A stretch of DNA of 61,068 nt, taken from the NCBI GenBank assembly GCA_030706145.1, contig JAUZPB010000015.1:1-61068 (forward strand), given 5' to 3'. Each line of letters starts with the position of its first letter. Position 1 is the first letter of the stretch. The DNA is from Bacteroidota bacterium. GTDB taxonomy: Bacteria; Bacteroidota; Ignavibacteria; Ignavibacteriales; SURF-24. The notes beneath the pieces are model-generated. The model made no database searches and had not been told where the DNA came from. It saw nothing but the letters and a program-made list of their open reading frames with translations. This document shows, piece by piece, positions 1 through 9,608 of this stretch. The position numbers were made by a program, and so were the translations under genes.

Positions 1-9
1 ATCTAACAT
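1..9 (-). CDS. First three codons of a gene running off the window
   Basis: On the minus strand an ATG at 9-7 (Met-Leu-Asp) is preceded by AAGGA at the expected distance, just after the leuS stop codon. This looks like the start of the next gene of a leuS-led transcript, cut by the window edge. Nothing can be said about its product. Confidence 0.3.
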
Positions 10-20
10 ATTTTCCTTCT

Positions 21-2489
21 CTATTTAACTACAATATTATAAATTTTGTTTTTGACGTATATTTCTTTCACTACTGCTTTACCGTCTGTGTGCTTATTAA
101 CACTTGGATCATTAAATACAACGTCCTTTACAAAGGCTTCTTCACTATTGTTCGGAACCTCAATCTTTGCCCTTAATTTGCCATTTACTTGTACGGCAAT
201 TGTTACTTTGTCTACAGTAAGAGCGTCCTTATCGACATCAAACCACTTCTGCCCCGCAAAGATTGATTCTTCCATTCCTAGAAGTTTCCAGCATTCTTCT
301 CCTAAATGAGGTGCAATAGGAGCTAAAAGCATAACAAATCTTTGCAATGTATAACTCTGAAGTTCGGCTCGGCATTTCTCTAGGTTTTTGCTTAGCTCAT
401 TTATAAGCTCCATTAGTGATGCTACTGCAGTATTGAACCTGAAATTATTTATTTCTTCGTCAAACTTAGTTATTGTTTGGTTTATTTTTCTGTATACACT
501 TTTCTCTTCTTCACAAAGTGCGCTAATATCAAACTTCTCAGGGGCCTGTTTTGTTTTTGTAATATTCTCATATCTAGTAAATATATCATATGACCTCTGG
601 ACAAACCTGTCTACTCCAACAATTCCAGCATCACTCCAGTCACCTCCCATTTCATATGGACCCATGAACATCAGATAAATTCGGAAAACATCTGCACCAT
701 ACTTCTCAATAAAGATATCAGGATTTACAACGTTGCCTCTGGATTTTGACATCTTGGCGCCCTGATTTGTAATTGTCCCCTGATGTATAAGTGTTGAAAA
801 TGGTTCGTCACTTTTTGTAAGTCCAAGATCGCGTATAAACTTGTGAATAAACCTTGCATATAAAAGATGCATTGTTGCATGCTCAGCACCTCCTACATAC
901 ATATCCACCGGAGTCCAGCTATCTGCAAGTTCGGTGTTAAACATCATCTCTTTTTTATGTGGATCAAGATACCGGAAGTAATACCATGATGAATCAACAA
1001 AAGTATCCATCGTATCAGGATCTCTCTTTGCATCTTCTCCGCACCTTGGACATTTGACATTCATAAATTCCGGATTTGTTGTCAGTGGAGACTGCCCAGA
1101 TGGCTTAAACTCAACTTCATATGGAAGTTCTACCGGAAGATTTGCTTCATCAACTGGAACCTCACCACACTTAGGACAGTGTATTATTGGTATCGGTGTT
1201 CCCCAGTATCTCTGTCTTGAGATCAACCAGTCTCTTAATCTATAATTAACTTTTCTTTTTCCTATTCCCTTACTTTCAAGGTAATCTGTAATTTTGTCAA
1301 TCCCTTCTTCTGAATAGGTACCCGTAAACTCTCCTGAATTTACCATTGTACCTGCTTCGGTGTATGCTTCTTTTAATTCATCATCTTCTTTTGTACCTGG
1401 CTCTAAGATAACTTTATGTATAGGAAGAGAGAACTTCTTTGCAAATTCAAAATCACGCTCATCATGCCCAGGTACTGCCATTACACATCCTGTTCCGTAT
1501 GTCCCTAGTACATAATCTGCAATCCAGATAGGTACTCTGTCTCCATTTACAGGATTAATTGCATAAGCTCCTGTTGGAACTCCTGTCTTTTCTTTTGTGG
1601 TCGATGTACGGTCAATTTCCGAGAGTGATTTAATAGAATCTTTGTACTGATTTACTTTTTCTATATACTCAGCCTTTGTAATTTTTTCGACTAATGGCTG
1701 CTCTGGTGCAAGTACTACATAAGTTACGCCAAAAAGCGTATCAGGTCTGGTTGTAAATACTGTCATTTCTTCATCATGACCTTCTATCTTAAACTTGACC
1801 TCTGTCCCTGTACTTTTTCCTATCCAATTACGCTGCATCAATTTTGTTTTTTCTGGCCAGTTTATCTTCTCTAATCCTGAAAGAAGTTCTTCTGCATACT
1901 CTGTTATCTTAAAGAACCACTGAGTTAGATTTTTATGTATAACTGTTGACCCGCATCTTTCACATGTCCCATCTGAAAGTACCTGCTCATTTGCTAGTAC
2001 AGTCTGGCATGAAGGACACCAGTTTACAGGTGCATTTTTCCTATAGGCCAAACCCTTCTTATATAATTGAAGGAATAACCACTGGTTCCATTTGTAGTAT
2101 TCAGGAACACAAGTCATAAGCTCTGAATCCCAATCATACATATTACCCATATTCTTCAGCATTACACGTATATCTTTTATATTTTTCATCGTGCTGTCAT
2201 ATGGATGAATTCCGGTCTTAATTGCATAGTTCTCAGCCGGAAGTCCAAAGGCATCATAACCAATGGGTTCAAATACATTAAATCCCTTTAACTTTTTGTA
2301 CCTTGCCCATGAGTCTGTGGGTCCATAGTTGTACCAATGCCCAATATGCAGCTTTGCCCCGGAAGGATAAATAAACATTACTAAACAATAGAGTTTATTG
2401 TCTGTTTTCTTCAAATCGGTCTTATAAATCTTATTATCTTCCCAATAAGATTGCCATCTCTTCTCTACTTCAGAATAAGGATATTTCAT
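21..2489 (-). CDS. leuS: Leucyl-tRNA synthetase
   Basis: Cytoplasmic class I aminoacyl-tRNA synthetase that charges tRNA-Leu with leucine. The 822-residue length is normal for bacterial LeuRS. The HIGH signature is at residues 48-51 and KMSKS at 579-583. Between them lie two Cys-rich zinc-ribbon motifs (CPSC at 158-161 with CERCG near 176; CPKCG at 438 with CPRCG near 480). The CP1 editing domain shows the TTRPDT motif near 246 and GHDERD near 341. The C-terminal anticodon-binding and LeuRS tail domains follow. The ATG start at 2489 gives the usual N terminus. It is divergent from the reductase gene at 2770, with about 280 bases between them, and probably leads a minus-strand transcript that leaves the window. 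Confidence 0.97.
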   Translation of the reverse strand: MKYPYSEVEKRWQSYWEDNKIYKTDLKKTDNKLYCLVMFIYPSGAKLHIGHWYNYGPTDSWARYKKLKGFNVFEPIGYDAFGLPAENYAIKTGIHPYDSTMKNIKDIRVMLKNMGNMYDWDSELMTCVPEYYKWNQWLFLQLYKKGLAYRKNAPVNWCPSCQTVLANEQVLSDGTCERCGSTVIHKNLTQWFFKITEYAEELLSGLEKINWPEKTKLMQRNWIGKSTGTEVKFKIEGHDEEMTVFTTRPDTLFGVTYVVLAPEQPLVEKITKAEYIEKVNQYKDSIKSLSEIDRTSTTKEKTGVPTGAYAINPVNGDRVPIWIADYVLGTYGTGCVMAVPGHDERDFEFAKKFSLPIHKVILEPGTKEDDELKEAYTEAGTMVNSGEFTGTYSEEGIDKITDYLESKGIGKRKVNYRLRDWLISRQRYWGTPIPIIHCPKCGEVPVDEANLPVELPYEVEFKPSGQSPLTTNPEFMNVKCPRCGEDAKRDPDTMDTFVDSSWYYFRYLDPHKKEMMFNTELADSWTPVDMYVGGAEHATMHLLYARFIHKFIRDLGLTKSDEPFSTLIHQGTITNQGAKMSKSRGNVVNPDIFIEKYGADVFRIYLMFMGPYEMGGDWSDAGIVGVDRFVQRSYDIFTRYENITKTKQAPEKFDISALCEEEKSVYRKINQTITKFDEEINNFRFNTAVASLMELINELSKNLEKCRAELQSYTLQRFVMLLAPIAPHLGEECWKLLGMEESIFAGQKWFDVDKDALTVDKVTIAVQVNGKLRAKIEVPNNSEEAFVKDVVFNDPSVNKHTDGKAVVKEIYVKNKIYNIVVK

Positions 2490-2769
2490 AACTTTACTAA
2501 TTTATTTGTGAAAAATTAACCTTAAAATTATCGAAAAAGCCGACCTATATCAAGGAGAATGCCAATTTTGAATAATAATTGACTTATTTGGCCGCTTCCT
2601 TTAGCTATTTCTCTGAAAGGACATTTAATCCGAATTTGAAGATTCAGTCCATTTTTGTTATACTCAATTAATATATATCCAGATGATCTTTTTGCCAGAT
2701 TAAGCGAAAATTATCATTCTTAGGAGTTTTATTAAAAAAGTTTTTGTAAACAAGATTTTGGAAGAAAAC

Positions 2770-3633
2770 ATGAAAGTATCAGTTATTGGTACAGGCCTAA
2801 TGGGCTCACCGATGGCAGAAAAGCTATTGGAAAAGGGCCACGACGTTTATGTATACAATAGAACATTGGACAAGACAATTCCTCTTAGGGAAAAGGGAGC
2901 TAAGGTTGCTGTCTCTTCTTTTGAGGCTCTGCAGCTCTCTGAAGTAATTATTACTATGCTGGCCGATGGTAAAGCCGTAAAGGACTCTTTATTTAGAAAA
3001 GATGAGGTTCAGAGGTTTACAGGTCAAACTATCATTCAGATGAGTACTATCTCTCCAAAGGAAAGCAGAGAAATTATGCACCAGGTTGAAGAACTAAATG
3101 GCCATTATATTGAGGCTCCTGTTCTGGGCAGTATTACACAGGTAAAAGAAGGAAAGCTCATTGTAATGGTAGGTGGAAACAAAGATGATTATGAAAGGTG
3201 TAAACCACTTCTTTCTGCATTTGGACCTGATATAATGTATATTGGTGAGGTTGGCAAAGCCGCTGCTGTAAAAATTGCACTAAACCAGATGATTGCTTCT
3301 CTTACGGCTTCGTTTTCTTTAAGCCTAAGCATTATTATGAAGGAGAACATAGATGTAGAACAGTTTATGTCAATACTTAGGAAAAGTGCGCTTTATGCAA
3401 AAACCTTTGATGCTAAACTTGATAATATGATTAATAATAACTTCTCAAAGGTGAATTTTCCTGCTAAACATCTGTTGAAGGATATTAACCTTGCTTTAGG
3501 AGAAGCTGAGTCACTTGACATTGAAACAGCTGTGCTTAAGGCTGTTAGAGAAGTAGTTAAAAGAACTTTTGATTCAGGCTCATCCGATAAAGACTATTCC
3601 GTTATGTTTAATGAAATATATAAGATGACTTGA
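2770..3633 (+). CDS. NAD(P)-dependent oxidoreductase, 3-hydroxyisobutyrate dehydrogenase family
   Basis: A beta-hydroxyacid dehydrogenase of 287 residues. The N-terminal Rossmann fold shows GTGLMG a few residues after the start. The substrate-binding EAPVLGS motif is near 115-121 (DAPVSGG in most relatives). The catalytic Lys is K168 with Asn N172 four residues on, in the usual GxxxxxKxxxN arrangement. The exact substrate cannot be read: glyoxylate/succinic-semialdehyde reductases and 3-hydroxyisobutyrate dehydrogenases share this fold. An upstream in-frame TTG at 2758 exists, but the ATG at 2770 has GGAAG five bases upstream and begins exactly at the Rossmann strand, so I chose it. It appears monocistronic. 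Confidence 0.85.
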   Translation: MKVSVIGTGLMGSPMAEKLLEKGHDVYVYNRTLDKTIPLREKGAKVAVSSFEALQLSEVIITMLADGKAVKDSLFRKDEVQRFTGQTIIQMSTISPKESREIMHQVEELNGHYIEAPVLGSITQVKEGKLIVMVGGNKDDYERCKPLLSAFGPDIMYIGEVGKAAAVKIALNQMIASLTASFSLSLSIIMKENIDVEQFMSILRKSALYAKTFDAKLDNMINNNFSKVNFPAKHLLKDINLALGEAESLDIETAVLKAVREVVKRTFDSGSSDKDYSVMFNEIYKMT

Positions 3634-3786
3634 AAAAAGTGAATTTGCACTTTGAAACTTCGAAGTTGTTAACAGGTTTGTTCAATAATAATTGATCCCT
3701 TGTACCTATTTTTATTTTTCTGCATCATATTTATATTCACATAGTTTTAAGAATATATTATTAGAATATATTAAAGGAGAATGCAG

Positions 3787-4173
3787 ATGAGTTATTATAA
3801 CACGAAAATTGTTGAACTTACCTTTAATGATGCAATTACTAAAGTCACAGAGGAGTTAAAAAAAGAGGGATTTGGAGTTTTAACCGAGATCGATGTCAAA
3901 GAAACTCTAAAGAAAAAACTTGATGTTGACTTTAGGCAATATAAAATTCTTGGAGCATGTAACCCTCCTTTTGCCTATAAGGCTCTTCAGGCTGAGGATA
4001 AAATAGGAACAATGCTTCCATGTAATTTTATAGTTCAGGAAAGAAGTGATGGAAAAGTCGAGGTCTCTGCAATTAATCCTCTTGTATCAATGCAAACTGT
4101 TAAAAATAAAGAACTTGAATCAATTGCTGCTCAGGTAGTTGAAAAGATCAACAAGGTTTTGGATTTAGTTTGA
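3787..4173 (+). CDS. DUF302 domain protein
   Basis: A 128-residue single-domain protein with the DUF302 pattern: an amphipathic helix, a beta hairpin after 'FGVLTEID', and the conserved ILGACNPPFAYKAL stretch containing a lone Cys. DUF302 proteins are small soluble dimers of unestablished function. An ATG at 3781 lies only one base from the AGGAG Shine-Dalgarno element (3775-3779), while the ATG at 3787 has ideal spacing and was chosen. No signal peptide. It stands alone between a reductase and a methyltransferase gene, closed by its own terminator. Confidence 0.85.
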   Translation: MSYYNTKIVELTFNDAITKVTEELKKEGFGVLTEIDVKETLKKKLDVDFRQYKILGACNPPFAYKALQAEDKIGTMLPCNFIVQERSDGKVEVSAINPLVSMQTVKNKELESIAAQVVEKINKVLDLV

Positions 4174-4211
4174 GCAGATAGGATATTGCTGAGATAAATA
4201 ATTATTAGAAA

Positions 4212-4235
4212 AGCCGCATCTTTTGCGGCTCTTTT
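4212..4235 (+). terminator. Intrinsic terminator after the DUF302 gene
   Basis: A perfect 7-bp inverted repeat AGCCGCA (4212-4218) / TGCGGCT (4224-4230) with a 5-base loop is followed by CTTTT. It lies 39 bases past the DUF302 stop codon. Confidence 0.85.
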
Positions 4236-4377
4236 AATTAGATAAGCAAAAAAATTTTGCTCTATTATTTTATACCTCATAATCATATCATTTGCCCGCC
4301 ATGTTTTTTATTTAATTTCTTACCTGGAATTTGGTTATCTTTAAAATTGTTTTTAGAGATAATTTAAGTAGGAAATT

Positions 4378-5568
4378 ATGCTGCCAAAACTTTTTTTAAG
4401 GAAAAATGAAGAATTCAGGATAAAAAACGGACATCAGTGGATATTTAGCAACGAAATTGCAAAAATTGAAGCAGAGGCCGGAAATGGTGATTTGGTCGAA
4501 ATCTACGACTGGAAAAATAATCTGCTGGGAACCGGCTTTTATAATAAAAATTCCCTCATCTCTTTTCGCCTCCTGAGTCATGGTAAAATTAATGACCTTT
4601 CCGAACTTATCTATGAAAGAATTCAAACTGCATATAAGCTTAGAAAAGAACTCTACCCAAAAAGAAATTCCTTCAGACTTGCCTTTAGTGAAAGTGATTT
4701 CCTTCCGGGAGTAATAATAGACAAATATAACGATAGCTGTGTCCTTCAGGTTTATTCTGCGGGAATGGAGAAAAATATAGATCTGATTGTAAAGGCTCTT
4801 GATCAGGAAGTCAAAGCTGTAAATATTTTTAGTAAAAATGAAGAATTTTTTAGAAAACTTGAAGGGCTTCCTGCTGAAGATACTATCTATTTAGGCCAGA
4901 TGACAAAGGAAGTAATTGATGATGGATCGGTAAAGTTCAGAATCGACTTTGAAAAATCCCATAAAACGGGATTTTATTTTGACCAGTGCGATAATAGAGC
5001 CTTTATTGAAAGAATAGTAAAAGGGAAAAAAGTAATAGATGCTTTCTGCAATTCAGGTGGATTTGGTCTTCATGCCTGTATAGCTGGCGCTTCTTCTGTT
5101 ACTTTCCTTGACAGTTCTTCAAATGAAATTGAAAATGTAAAGGAAAATATCTCCTTAAACTCACTGGAAACAAATTGTGAGTTTGCTGTAGACGATGTAT
5201 TTGACTACTTTGAAAAAGCACTCCAAAAGGGAATAAGCTATGACGTAGTTATGATTGACCCTCCGGCGTTTGCTAAAAATAAAAAGAGCCTTCCTATAGC
5301 AAAAAAAGGATATGAAAAATTAAATCGCCTGGCTTTAAGTCTTGTCAATAAAGATGAAGGCTTTCTTGTGACTTCCTCCTGTTCGCATCACCTTAAGAAA
5401 GAGGAATTCATAGATATGATAAATACTGCAGCTGCAAAATCTGGGAGGACTGTGCAGCTAATACATTTTAATAATGCTTCTTTGGATCATCCGCAGCTTC
5501 CTTCTATGGAAGAGACGGTTTATCTGAAATTTGCCGTGCTAAAGGTCTCTAAAAACAAATCAGTTTAA
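4378..5568 (+). CDS. Class I SAM-dependent rRNA methyltransferase, RlmI/YccW-like
   Basis: A 396-residue protein with the layout of RlmI, which methylates C5 of a cytosine in 23S rRNA. Residues 1-70 form the PUA RNA-binding domain (WIFSNEI near 21). The central EEHEAD-like region follows, then KTGFYFDQCDNR at 196-207. The Rossmann methyltransferase domain has motif I VIDAFCNSGGFG at 219-230 and motif IV DPPAF at 294-298. TSSCS near 344 supplies the motif VI cysteine. The start ATG directly precedes the PUA fold. The target nucleotide is inferred from the family. Encoded alone. Confidence 0.9.
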   Translation: MLPKLFLRKNEEFRIKNGHQWIFSNEIAKIEAEAGNGDLVEIYDWKNNLLGTGFYNKNSLISFRLLSHGKINDLSELIYERIQTAYKLRKELYPKRNSFRLAFSESDFLPGVIIDKYNDSCVLQVYSAGMEKNIDLIVKALDQEVKAVNIFSKNEEFFRKLEGLPAEDTIYLGQMTKEVIDDGSVKFRIDFEKSHKTGFYFDQCDNRAFIERIVKGKKVIDAFCNSGGFGLHACIAGASSVTFLDSSSNEIENVKENISLNSLETNCEFAVDDVFDYFEKALQKGISYDVVMIDPPAFAKNKKSLPIAKKGYEKLNRLALSLVNKDEGFLVTSSCSHHLKKEEFIDMINTAAAKSGRTVQLIHFNNASLDHPQLPSMEETVYLKFAVLKVSKNKSV

Positions 5569-5585
5569 CTACTCTGCCTTGGAGA

Positions 5586-5601
5586 GCTTTTGTACAAAAG
5601 C
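5586..5601. promoter_or_regulatory. 16-bp perfect palindrome upstream of the Bat operon
   Basis: GCTTTTGTACAAAAGC is fully self-complementary and lies about 105 bases before the moxR start. A second short dyad (TTTACA-T-TGTAAA, 5658-5670) lies closer to the gene. Both could be operator sites. No matching regulator is encoded nearby, and there is no T-run to suggest a terminator. Confidence 0.35.
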
Positions 5602-5705
5602 ATTCTTGGAAGCATAAAACTGAATTTTTAGCCCCCTTTTCTGAAACCTAAGATGCATTTACATTGTAAAAAAAATGTTTTTAAAAATAAAATGAGGGTA
5701 AAGCC

Positions 5706-6692
5706 TTGGATATTACAGAACTGAACGAAAAGATAAAGAATGAAAGTGCCTTCGTTGATTTACTATTCAATGAGATCGGTAAGGTTATTGTCGGTCAGAA
5801 AGCCATGGTTGAACGTCTGGTAGTCGGCCTTCTTGGAAATGGACATATTTTACTTGAGGGTGTTCCAGGATTGGCAAAAACATTGGCCATAAAATCTCTG
5901 GCTGCCGCTATGAAAGCTAAGTTTCAGAGAATTCAATTTACTCCGGATCTTTTGCCAGCAGATCTTATAGGTACAATGATCTATAACCAGAAAGACGGCA
6001 ACTTTTTTATTAAAAAGGGCCCTGTCTTTGCTAACTTCATTCTCGCAGATGAAATTAACCGTGCCCCCGCCAAAGTTCAAAGTGCTTTGCTAGAAGCCAT
6101 GCAGGAAAGGCAGGTAACAATAAGCGAAGATACATTCAAACTTCAGGAACCTTTCCTCGTCTTAGCAACTCAAAATCCTATTGAGCAGGAGGGGACTTAT
6201 CCATTACCTGAAGCACAAGTAGATAGGTTTATGCTTAAGGTTAAGATTACTTATCCCTCAAAGGAAGAGGAACTAAAGATCATGAGGCAGAACCTGAATA
6301 ATGTTTCTGATGGCAAAATTCAACCTGTGATCTCTCCTGAGGATATTATTAGAGCTAGAAATCTGATTCAGGAAATATATGTTGATGAAAAGATCGACCG
6401 CTATATCCTTGATATTGTATTTGCAACAAGAAATCCTAAAGAGTATGGAATGCCCGGACTAACTGACCTTATTAGCTATGGGGCCTCCCCTAGAGCTACA
6501 ATCAACCTTGCCCTTGGCGCCCGTGCTATGGCCTTCATTAGAAGAAGAGGCTATGTAATACCTGAGGATGTAAGAGCAATTGCAATGGATGTTCTAAGAC
6601 ATAGGATTGCCGTTACTTATGAGGCAGAGGCTGAAGCTATTACAACGGAACATGTAATTCAGGAGATACTTAATAAGATCGAAGTGCCTTAA
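5706..6692 (+). CDS. MoxR-family AAA+ ATPase
   Basis: A 328-residue AAA_3/MoxR ATPase, thought to act as a chaperone for assembling von Willebrand factor A (VWA) protein complexes. Walker A is EGVPGLAKT (51-59), Walker B ILADE (112-116), followed by the NRAPAK element typical of MoxR and sensor 1 'ATQNP'. The start is a TTG with GAGGG about eight bases upstream. First gene of the moxR-DUF58-bat operon. The order moxR, DUF58, small Ig/TM protein, batA, batB, batC, batD, batE matches Bacteroidota operons linked to aerotolerance and stress resistance. Confidence 0.93.
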   Translation: MDITELNEKIKNESAFVDLLFNEIGKVIVGQKAMVERLVVGLLGNGHILLEGVPGLAKTLAIKSLAAAMKAKFQRIQFTPDLLPADLIGTMIYNQKDGNFFIKKGPVFANFILADEINRAPAKVQSALLEAMQERQVTISEDTFKLQEPFLVLATQNPIEQEGTYPLPEAQVDRFMLKVKITYPSKEEELKIMRQNLNNVSDGKIQPVISPEDIIRARNLIQEIYVDEKIDRYILDIVFATRNPKEYGMPGLTDLISYGASPRATINLALGARAMAFIRRRGYVIPEDVRAIAMDVLRHRIAVTYEAEAEAITTEHVIQEILNKIEVP

Positions 6693-6737
6693 GGAAAAAT
6701 CCTGCAATTATAAATCATAGAGAATAATAGATAAAAA

Positions 6738-7613
6738 ATGCAAACAAAAGAACTGCTAAAACAAGTTAGACAAATAGAGATAAGGACCCGCGGCGTAGTT
6801 AACCAGGTCTTTTCTGGTGAATATCATTCCGTCTTTAAGGGCAGGGGAATGGAATTCTCAGAAGTCAGGGAGTACCAGTTTGGCGACGATATTAGAAACA
6901 TTGATTGGAATGTCACTGCAAGGTTCGGCCACCCTTTTATTAAGGTCTTCGAAGAGGAACGTGAACTTACTGTCATGCTCATGGTTGATCTGAGCGGCTC
7001 TCTAATATTTGGAAGCCTGGAAAAAACAAAGCAGCAGATTGCTGCCGAACTTAGCGCTATTTTGGCTTTCTCTGCTATGAAGAACAATGATAAAGTGGGA
7101 CTTATTCTCTTTAGCGATAGAATTGAAAAGTTCGTTCCTCCTAGAAAGGGAAGAACACATGTCCTAAGGATCATTAGCGAGCTCCTTAGCTTTGAACCAC
7201 AAGGAAAAGGCACTAACATCAAAAAAGCTTTGGAATATATGAATAATGCTATTAAAAAAAGAAGCATCGTATTTCTGATTTCTGACTTTTTTGATTCAGG
7301 TTATGAAAAGATCCTTAGGATCGTCGGTAAAAAACATGACTTTGTCGGAATTGTACTTTCAGATGAAAGAGAAAAATCACTTCCAAAGGTCGGACTTGTC
7401 AAATTCCAGGATGCAGAGACGGGTGCCGTTAGATATATTGATTCAAATAATCCCCAGTTGCAGAAATGGTTTGTTCAATCTCGACAGGAATATCTGCAGA
7501 AAAGAAAGTCTCTTTTTATTAAGAGCAGACTCGATTCTATCGAAGTTCAAACTAATCAATCATATATAAAACCTTTAATTGAATTTTTTAGGTTACGCGA
7601 AAGAAGATGGTAA
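6738..7613 (+). CDS. DUF58 domain protein
   Basis: A 291-residue soluble protein of the DUF58 family that always accompanies MoxR. The hallmark GRGMEFSEVREYQFGDD with NIDW occupies residues 35-57. A VWA-like fold follows with a DLSGS metal site at 84-88, so the MIDAS-type residues are preserved. No membrane segment. Probably works with the MoxR ATPase and the VWA proteins downstream. It overlaps the next gene by seven bases, implying translational coupling. Confidence 0.92.
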   Translation: MQTKELLKQVRQIEIRTRGVVNQVFSGEYHSVFKGRGMEFSEVREYQFGDDIRNIDWNVTARFGHPFIKVFEEERELTVMLMVDLSGSLIFGSLEKTKQQIAAELSAILAFSAMKNNDKVGLILFSDRIEKFVPPRKGRTHVLRIISELLSFEPQGKGTNIKKALEYMNNAIKKRSIVFLISDFFDSGYEKILRIVGKKHDFVGIVLSDEREKSLPKVGLVKFQDAETGAVRYIDSNNPQLQKWFVQSRQEYLQKRKSLFIKSRLDSIEVQTNQSYIKPLIEFFRLRERRW

Positions 7614-8563
7614 AAAATAAAGCATCTGTGTTATTAGTTTTCTGGATAGTGTTTTCACTTATTTGCCATGCACAGAATATTTCTGTAAAGGCAAAAGTTG
7701 ACTCTGCACATTACCAGATTGGTGACTATATTAATTACAGCATTACTGTTACGACTCAGAAGGGAGTTACTGTATTTTCACCTTCACTAAAAGATAGTCT
7801 GAAGGGTGTTGAACTCCTTAAGTCTGAATCACCTAAAAGTGAACAGAAGGACAATCAGACTGTAATTACTTATAACTTTGTACTTGCTAAGTATGATTCA
7901 GGTGATGTGCATATTCCAAAGATTCCTGTCTTTTATAATACTAAAGAAGACACAGCAAAAAAAACAGCTCTATCAAATGAGATAAATCTTACTGTAAGCT
8001 CTTTGAATATTAAGCAAGGTGATGAAATAAAGGATGTTAAGGATCCAATAAAGATTTCTCTTGATTGGAAAATTGTGCTATTATGGATATTGCTTGGCTT
8101 AATCATTATTGCAACTATTTACTATGCTATTCGCTATTACAGGAAAAAGAAAGCCTTAAAGGCTGGTATTATAACAGTTGTTAAAAAAGAACCTCATGAG
8201 ATCGCACTCGATAATCTGAAGGTATTAGAGGAGAAAAAGCTCTGGCAGTCTGGAAGAATTAAAGAATATCACTCCGAAATTACAGAGATTATCCGCCGCT
8301 ACTTTGAAGATAGATTTAATATAAAGGCAATGGAAAGTACGACAAACGAACTAATCGATTCTTTGAGACAATCTGATGGTACTATAAAAATTGCCGGGAT
8401 TTCTCTGGATTTCTTTAATAATGCTGACCTTGTTAAATTCGCTAAATTCGTTCCTATGAATGATATAAATGAAGAAATGATGAGACAGGCCTACACAATT
8501 GTAAATCTGACTGTGCCGCAGAAAGTCGATCCAATGGATAAGCAGGAGAGTACAAATGTTTAA
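7607..8563 (+). CDS. Bat-operon membrane protein with Ig-like domain (short BatD/DUF4381-like)
   Basis: 318 residues. The signal peptide ends near residue 22 (...ICHAQ). A periplasmic beta-rich domain follows with the 'VDSAHYQIGDYINYSITV' pattern shared with BatD proteins. A transmembrane helix spans about 153-175 (IVLLWILLGLIIIATIYYAI) and a Lys-rich stretch follows it. The cytoplasmic tail contains a KLWQSGRIKEYHSEITEIIRRYFEDRF helix region typical of DUF4381-type proteins. It overlaps DUF58 by seven bases and batA by eight. Likely a membrane partner of the VWA proteins. The gene name is left open because full-length BatD is encoded separately downstream. Confidence 0.8.
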   Translation: MVKNKASVLLVFWIVFSLICHAQNISVKAKVDSAHYQIGDYINYSITVTTQKGVTVFSPSLKDSLKGVELLKSESPKSEQKDNQTVITYNFVLAKYDSGDVHIPKIPVFYNTKEDTAKKTALSNEINLTVSSLNIKQGDEIKDVKDPIKISLDWKIVLLWILLGLIIIATIYYAIRYYRKKKALKAGIITVVKKEPHEIALDNLKVLEEKKLWQSGRIKEYHSEITEIIRRYFEDRFNIKAMESTTNELIDSLRQSDGTIKIAGISLDFFNNADLVKFAKFVPMNDINEEMMRQAYTIVNLTVPQKVDPMDKQESTNV

Positions 8564-9551
8564 GAACGTTACTTTTGCATATCCCTGGGTACTCTATGGA
8601 TTAGTTATTGTTCCTCTTCTGGCTATTTGGTATTGGCTGAAAGGAAGACATAAACCCGCTCCTATTACTTTCTCATCTCTTGGTATTTTTAAGGGGTTTA
8701 CCCCAACAATGCGTGAGAGATTTTTACACCTGCCAGCTGTTCTTAGGCTTTTGGCAATAGCTCTTTTGATCGTTGCATTGGCAAGACCACAGAGTTTTAC
8801 CTCCGGTGAAAATATTTATACTCAGGGAATTGATATCGCAATTGTGTTAGATATTTCAGGCAGTATGCTTGCTGAGGATTTTAAGCCTAATAGAATAGAG
8901 GCTGCAAAACATGTCATTGATGATTTCATTCAGGGCAGAGAAACTGACAGAATTGGACTTGTCATTTTCTCTTATGAAAGTTTTACACAGTGCCCTTTGA
9001 CTATTGATTATTCGGTCCTGCGGGGCCTTTTGAAAGAGGTCAAATCGGGAATGATTCAAGATGGTACAGCAATTGGTACTGCCCTTGCAAACGGTGTGAA
9101 CAGACTTAAAGATAGTAAATCGACGAGCAAAGTTATTATTCTGCTTACCGATGGTGTTAATAATGCAGGAGAAATTGATCCTCTTACTGCTGCTCAAATT
9201 GCAAAAACCTTTGGAATAAGAGTCTATACCATTGGTGTCGGATCCATCGGAGAGGCACCTTATCCTTTTCAGACACCTTTTGGAATCAGATACCAGAATA
9301 TGCCTGTTGAAATCGATGAGGCTCTCTTAAGAAAAATTGCTAGCATGACAAATGGCAAGTATTTCAGGGCTACTAATAATAAAAAACTTGGAGATATTTA
9401 CCAGGAAATTGATAGACTCGAAAAGACAAAAATTGAAGTGACCTCATACCGTAATGCAAAGGAACTCTTCTATCCATGGCTTGGTATTGGACTAGTTCTT
9501 CTTTTAATGGAACTGTGGCTTTCAAAAACTGTCTTCAGGAAAATACCTTAA
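8556..9551 (+). CDS. batA: BatA-type VWA membrane protein
   Basis: 331-residue inner-membrane protein: transmembrane helices at about 8-28 and 61-79, then a VWA domain with a complete MIDAS motif DISGS at 99-103, a TAIGTAL threonine segment near 172-178, and LTDGVNNAGEID near 207-218. A final helix near 308-325 anchors the C terminus. The arrangement is diagnostic of BatA/BatB. Its start overlaps the preceding gene. Known Bat proteins form membrane complexes connected with aerotolerance; the precise activity is not established. Confidence 0.9.
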   Translation: MFKNVTFAYPWVLYGLVIVPLLAIWYWLKGRHKPAPITFSSLGIFKGFTPTMRERFLHLPAVLRLLAIALLIVALARPQSFTSGENIYTQGIDIAIVLDISGSMLAEDFKPNRIEAAKHVIDDFIQGRETDRIGLVIFSYESFTQCPLTIDYSVLRGLLKEVKSGMIQDGTAIGTALANGVNRLKDSKSTSKVIILLTDGVNNAGEIDPLTAAQIAKTFGIRVYTIGVGSIGEAPYPFQTPFGIRYQNMPVEIDEALLRKIASMTNGKYFRATNNKKLGDIYQEIDRLEKTKIEVTSYRNAKELFYPWLGIGLVLLLMELWLSKTVFRKIP

Positions 9552-9608
9552 ATGTATAAAGGAAATTTTTATTTCATAAATGAAAAAGATTTTGGGGAAG
9601 CATATTAA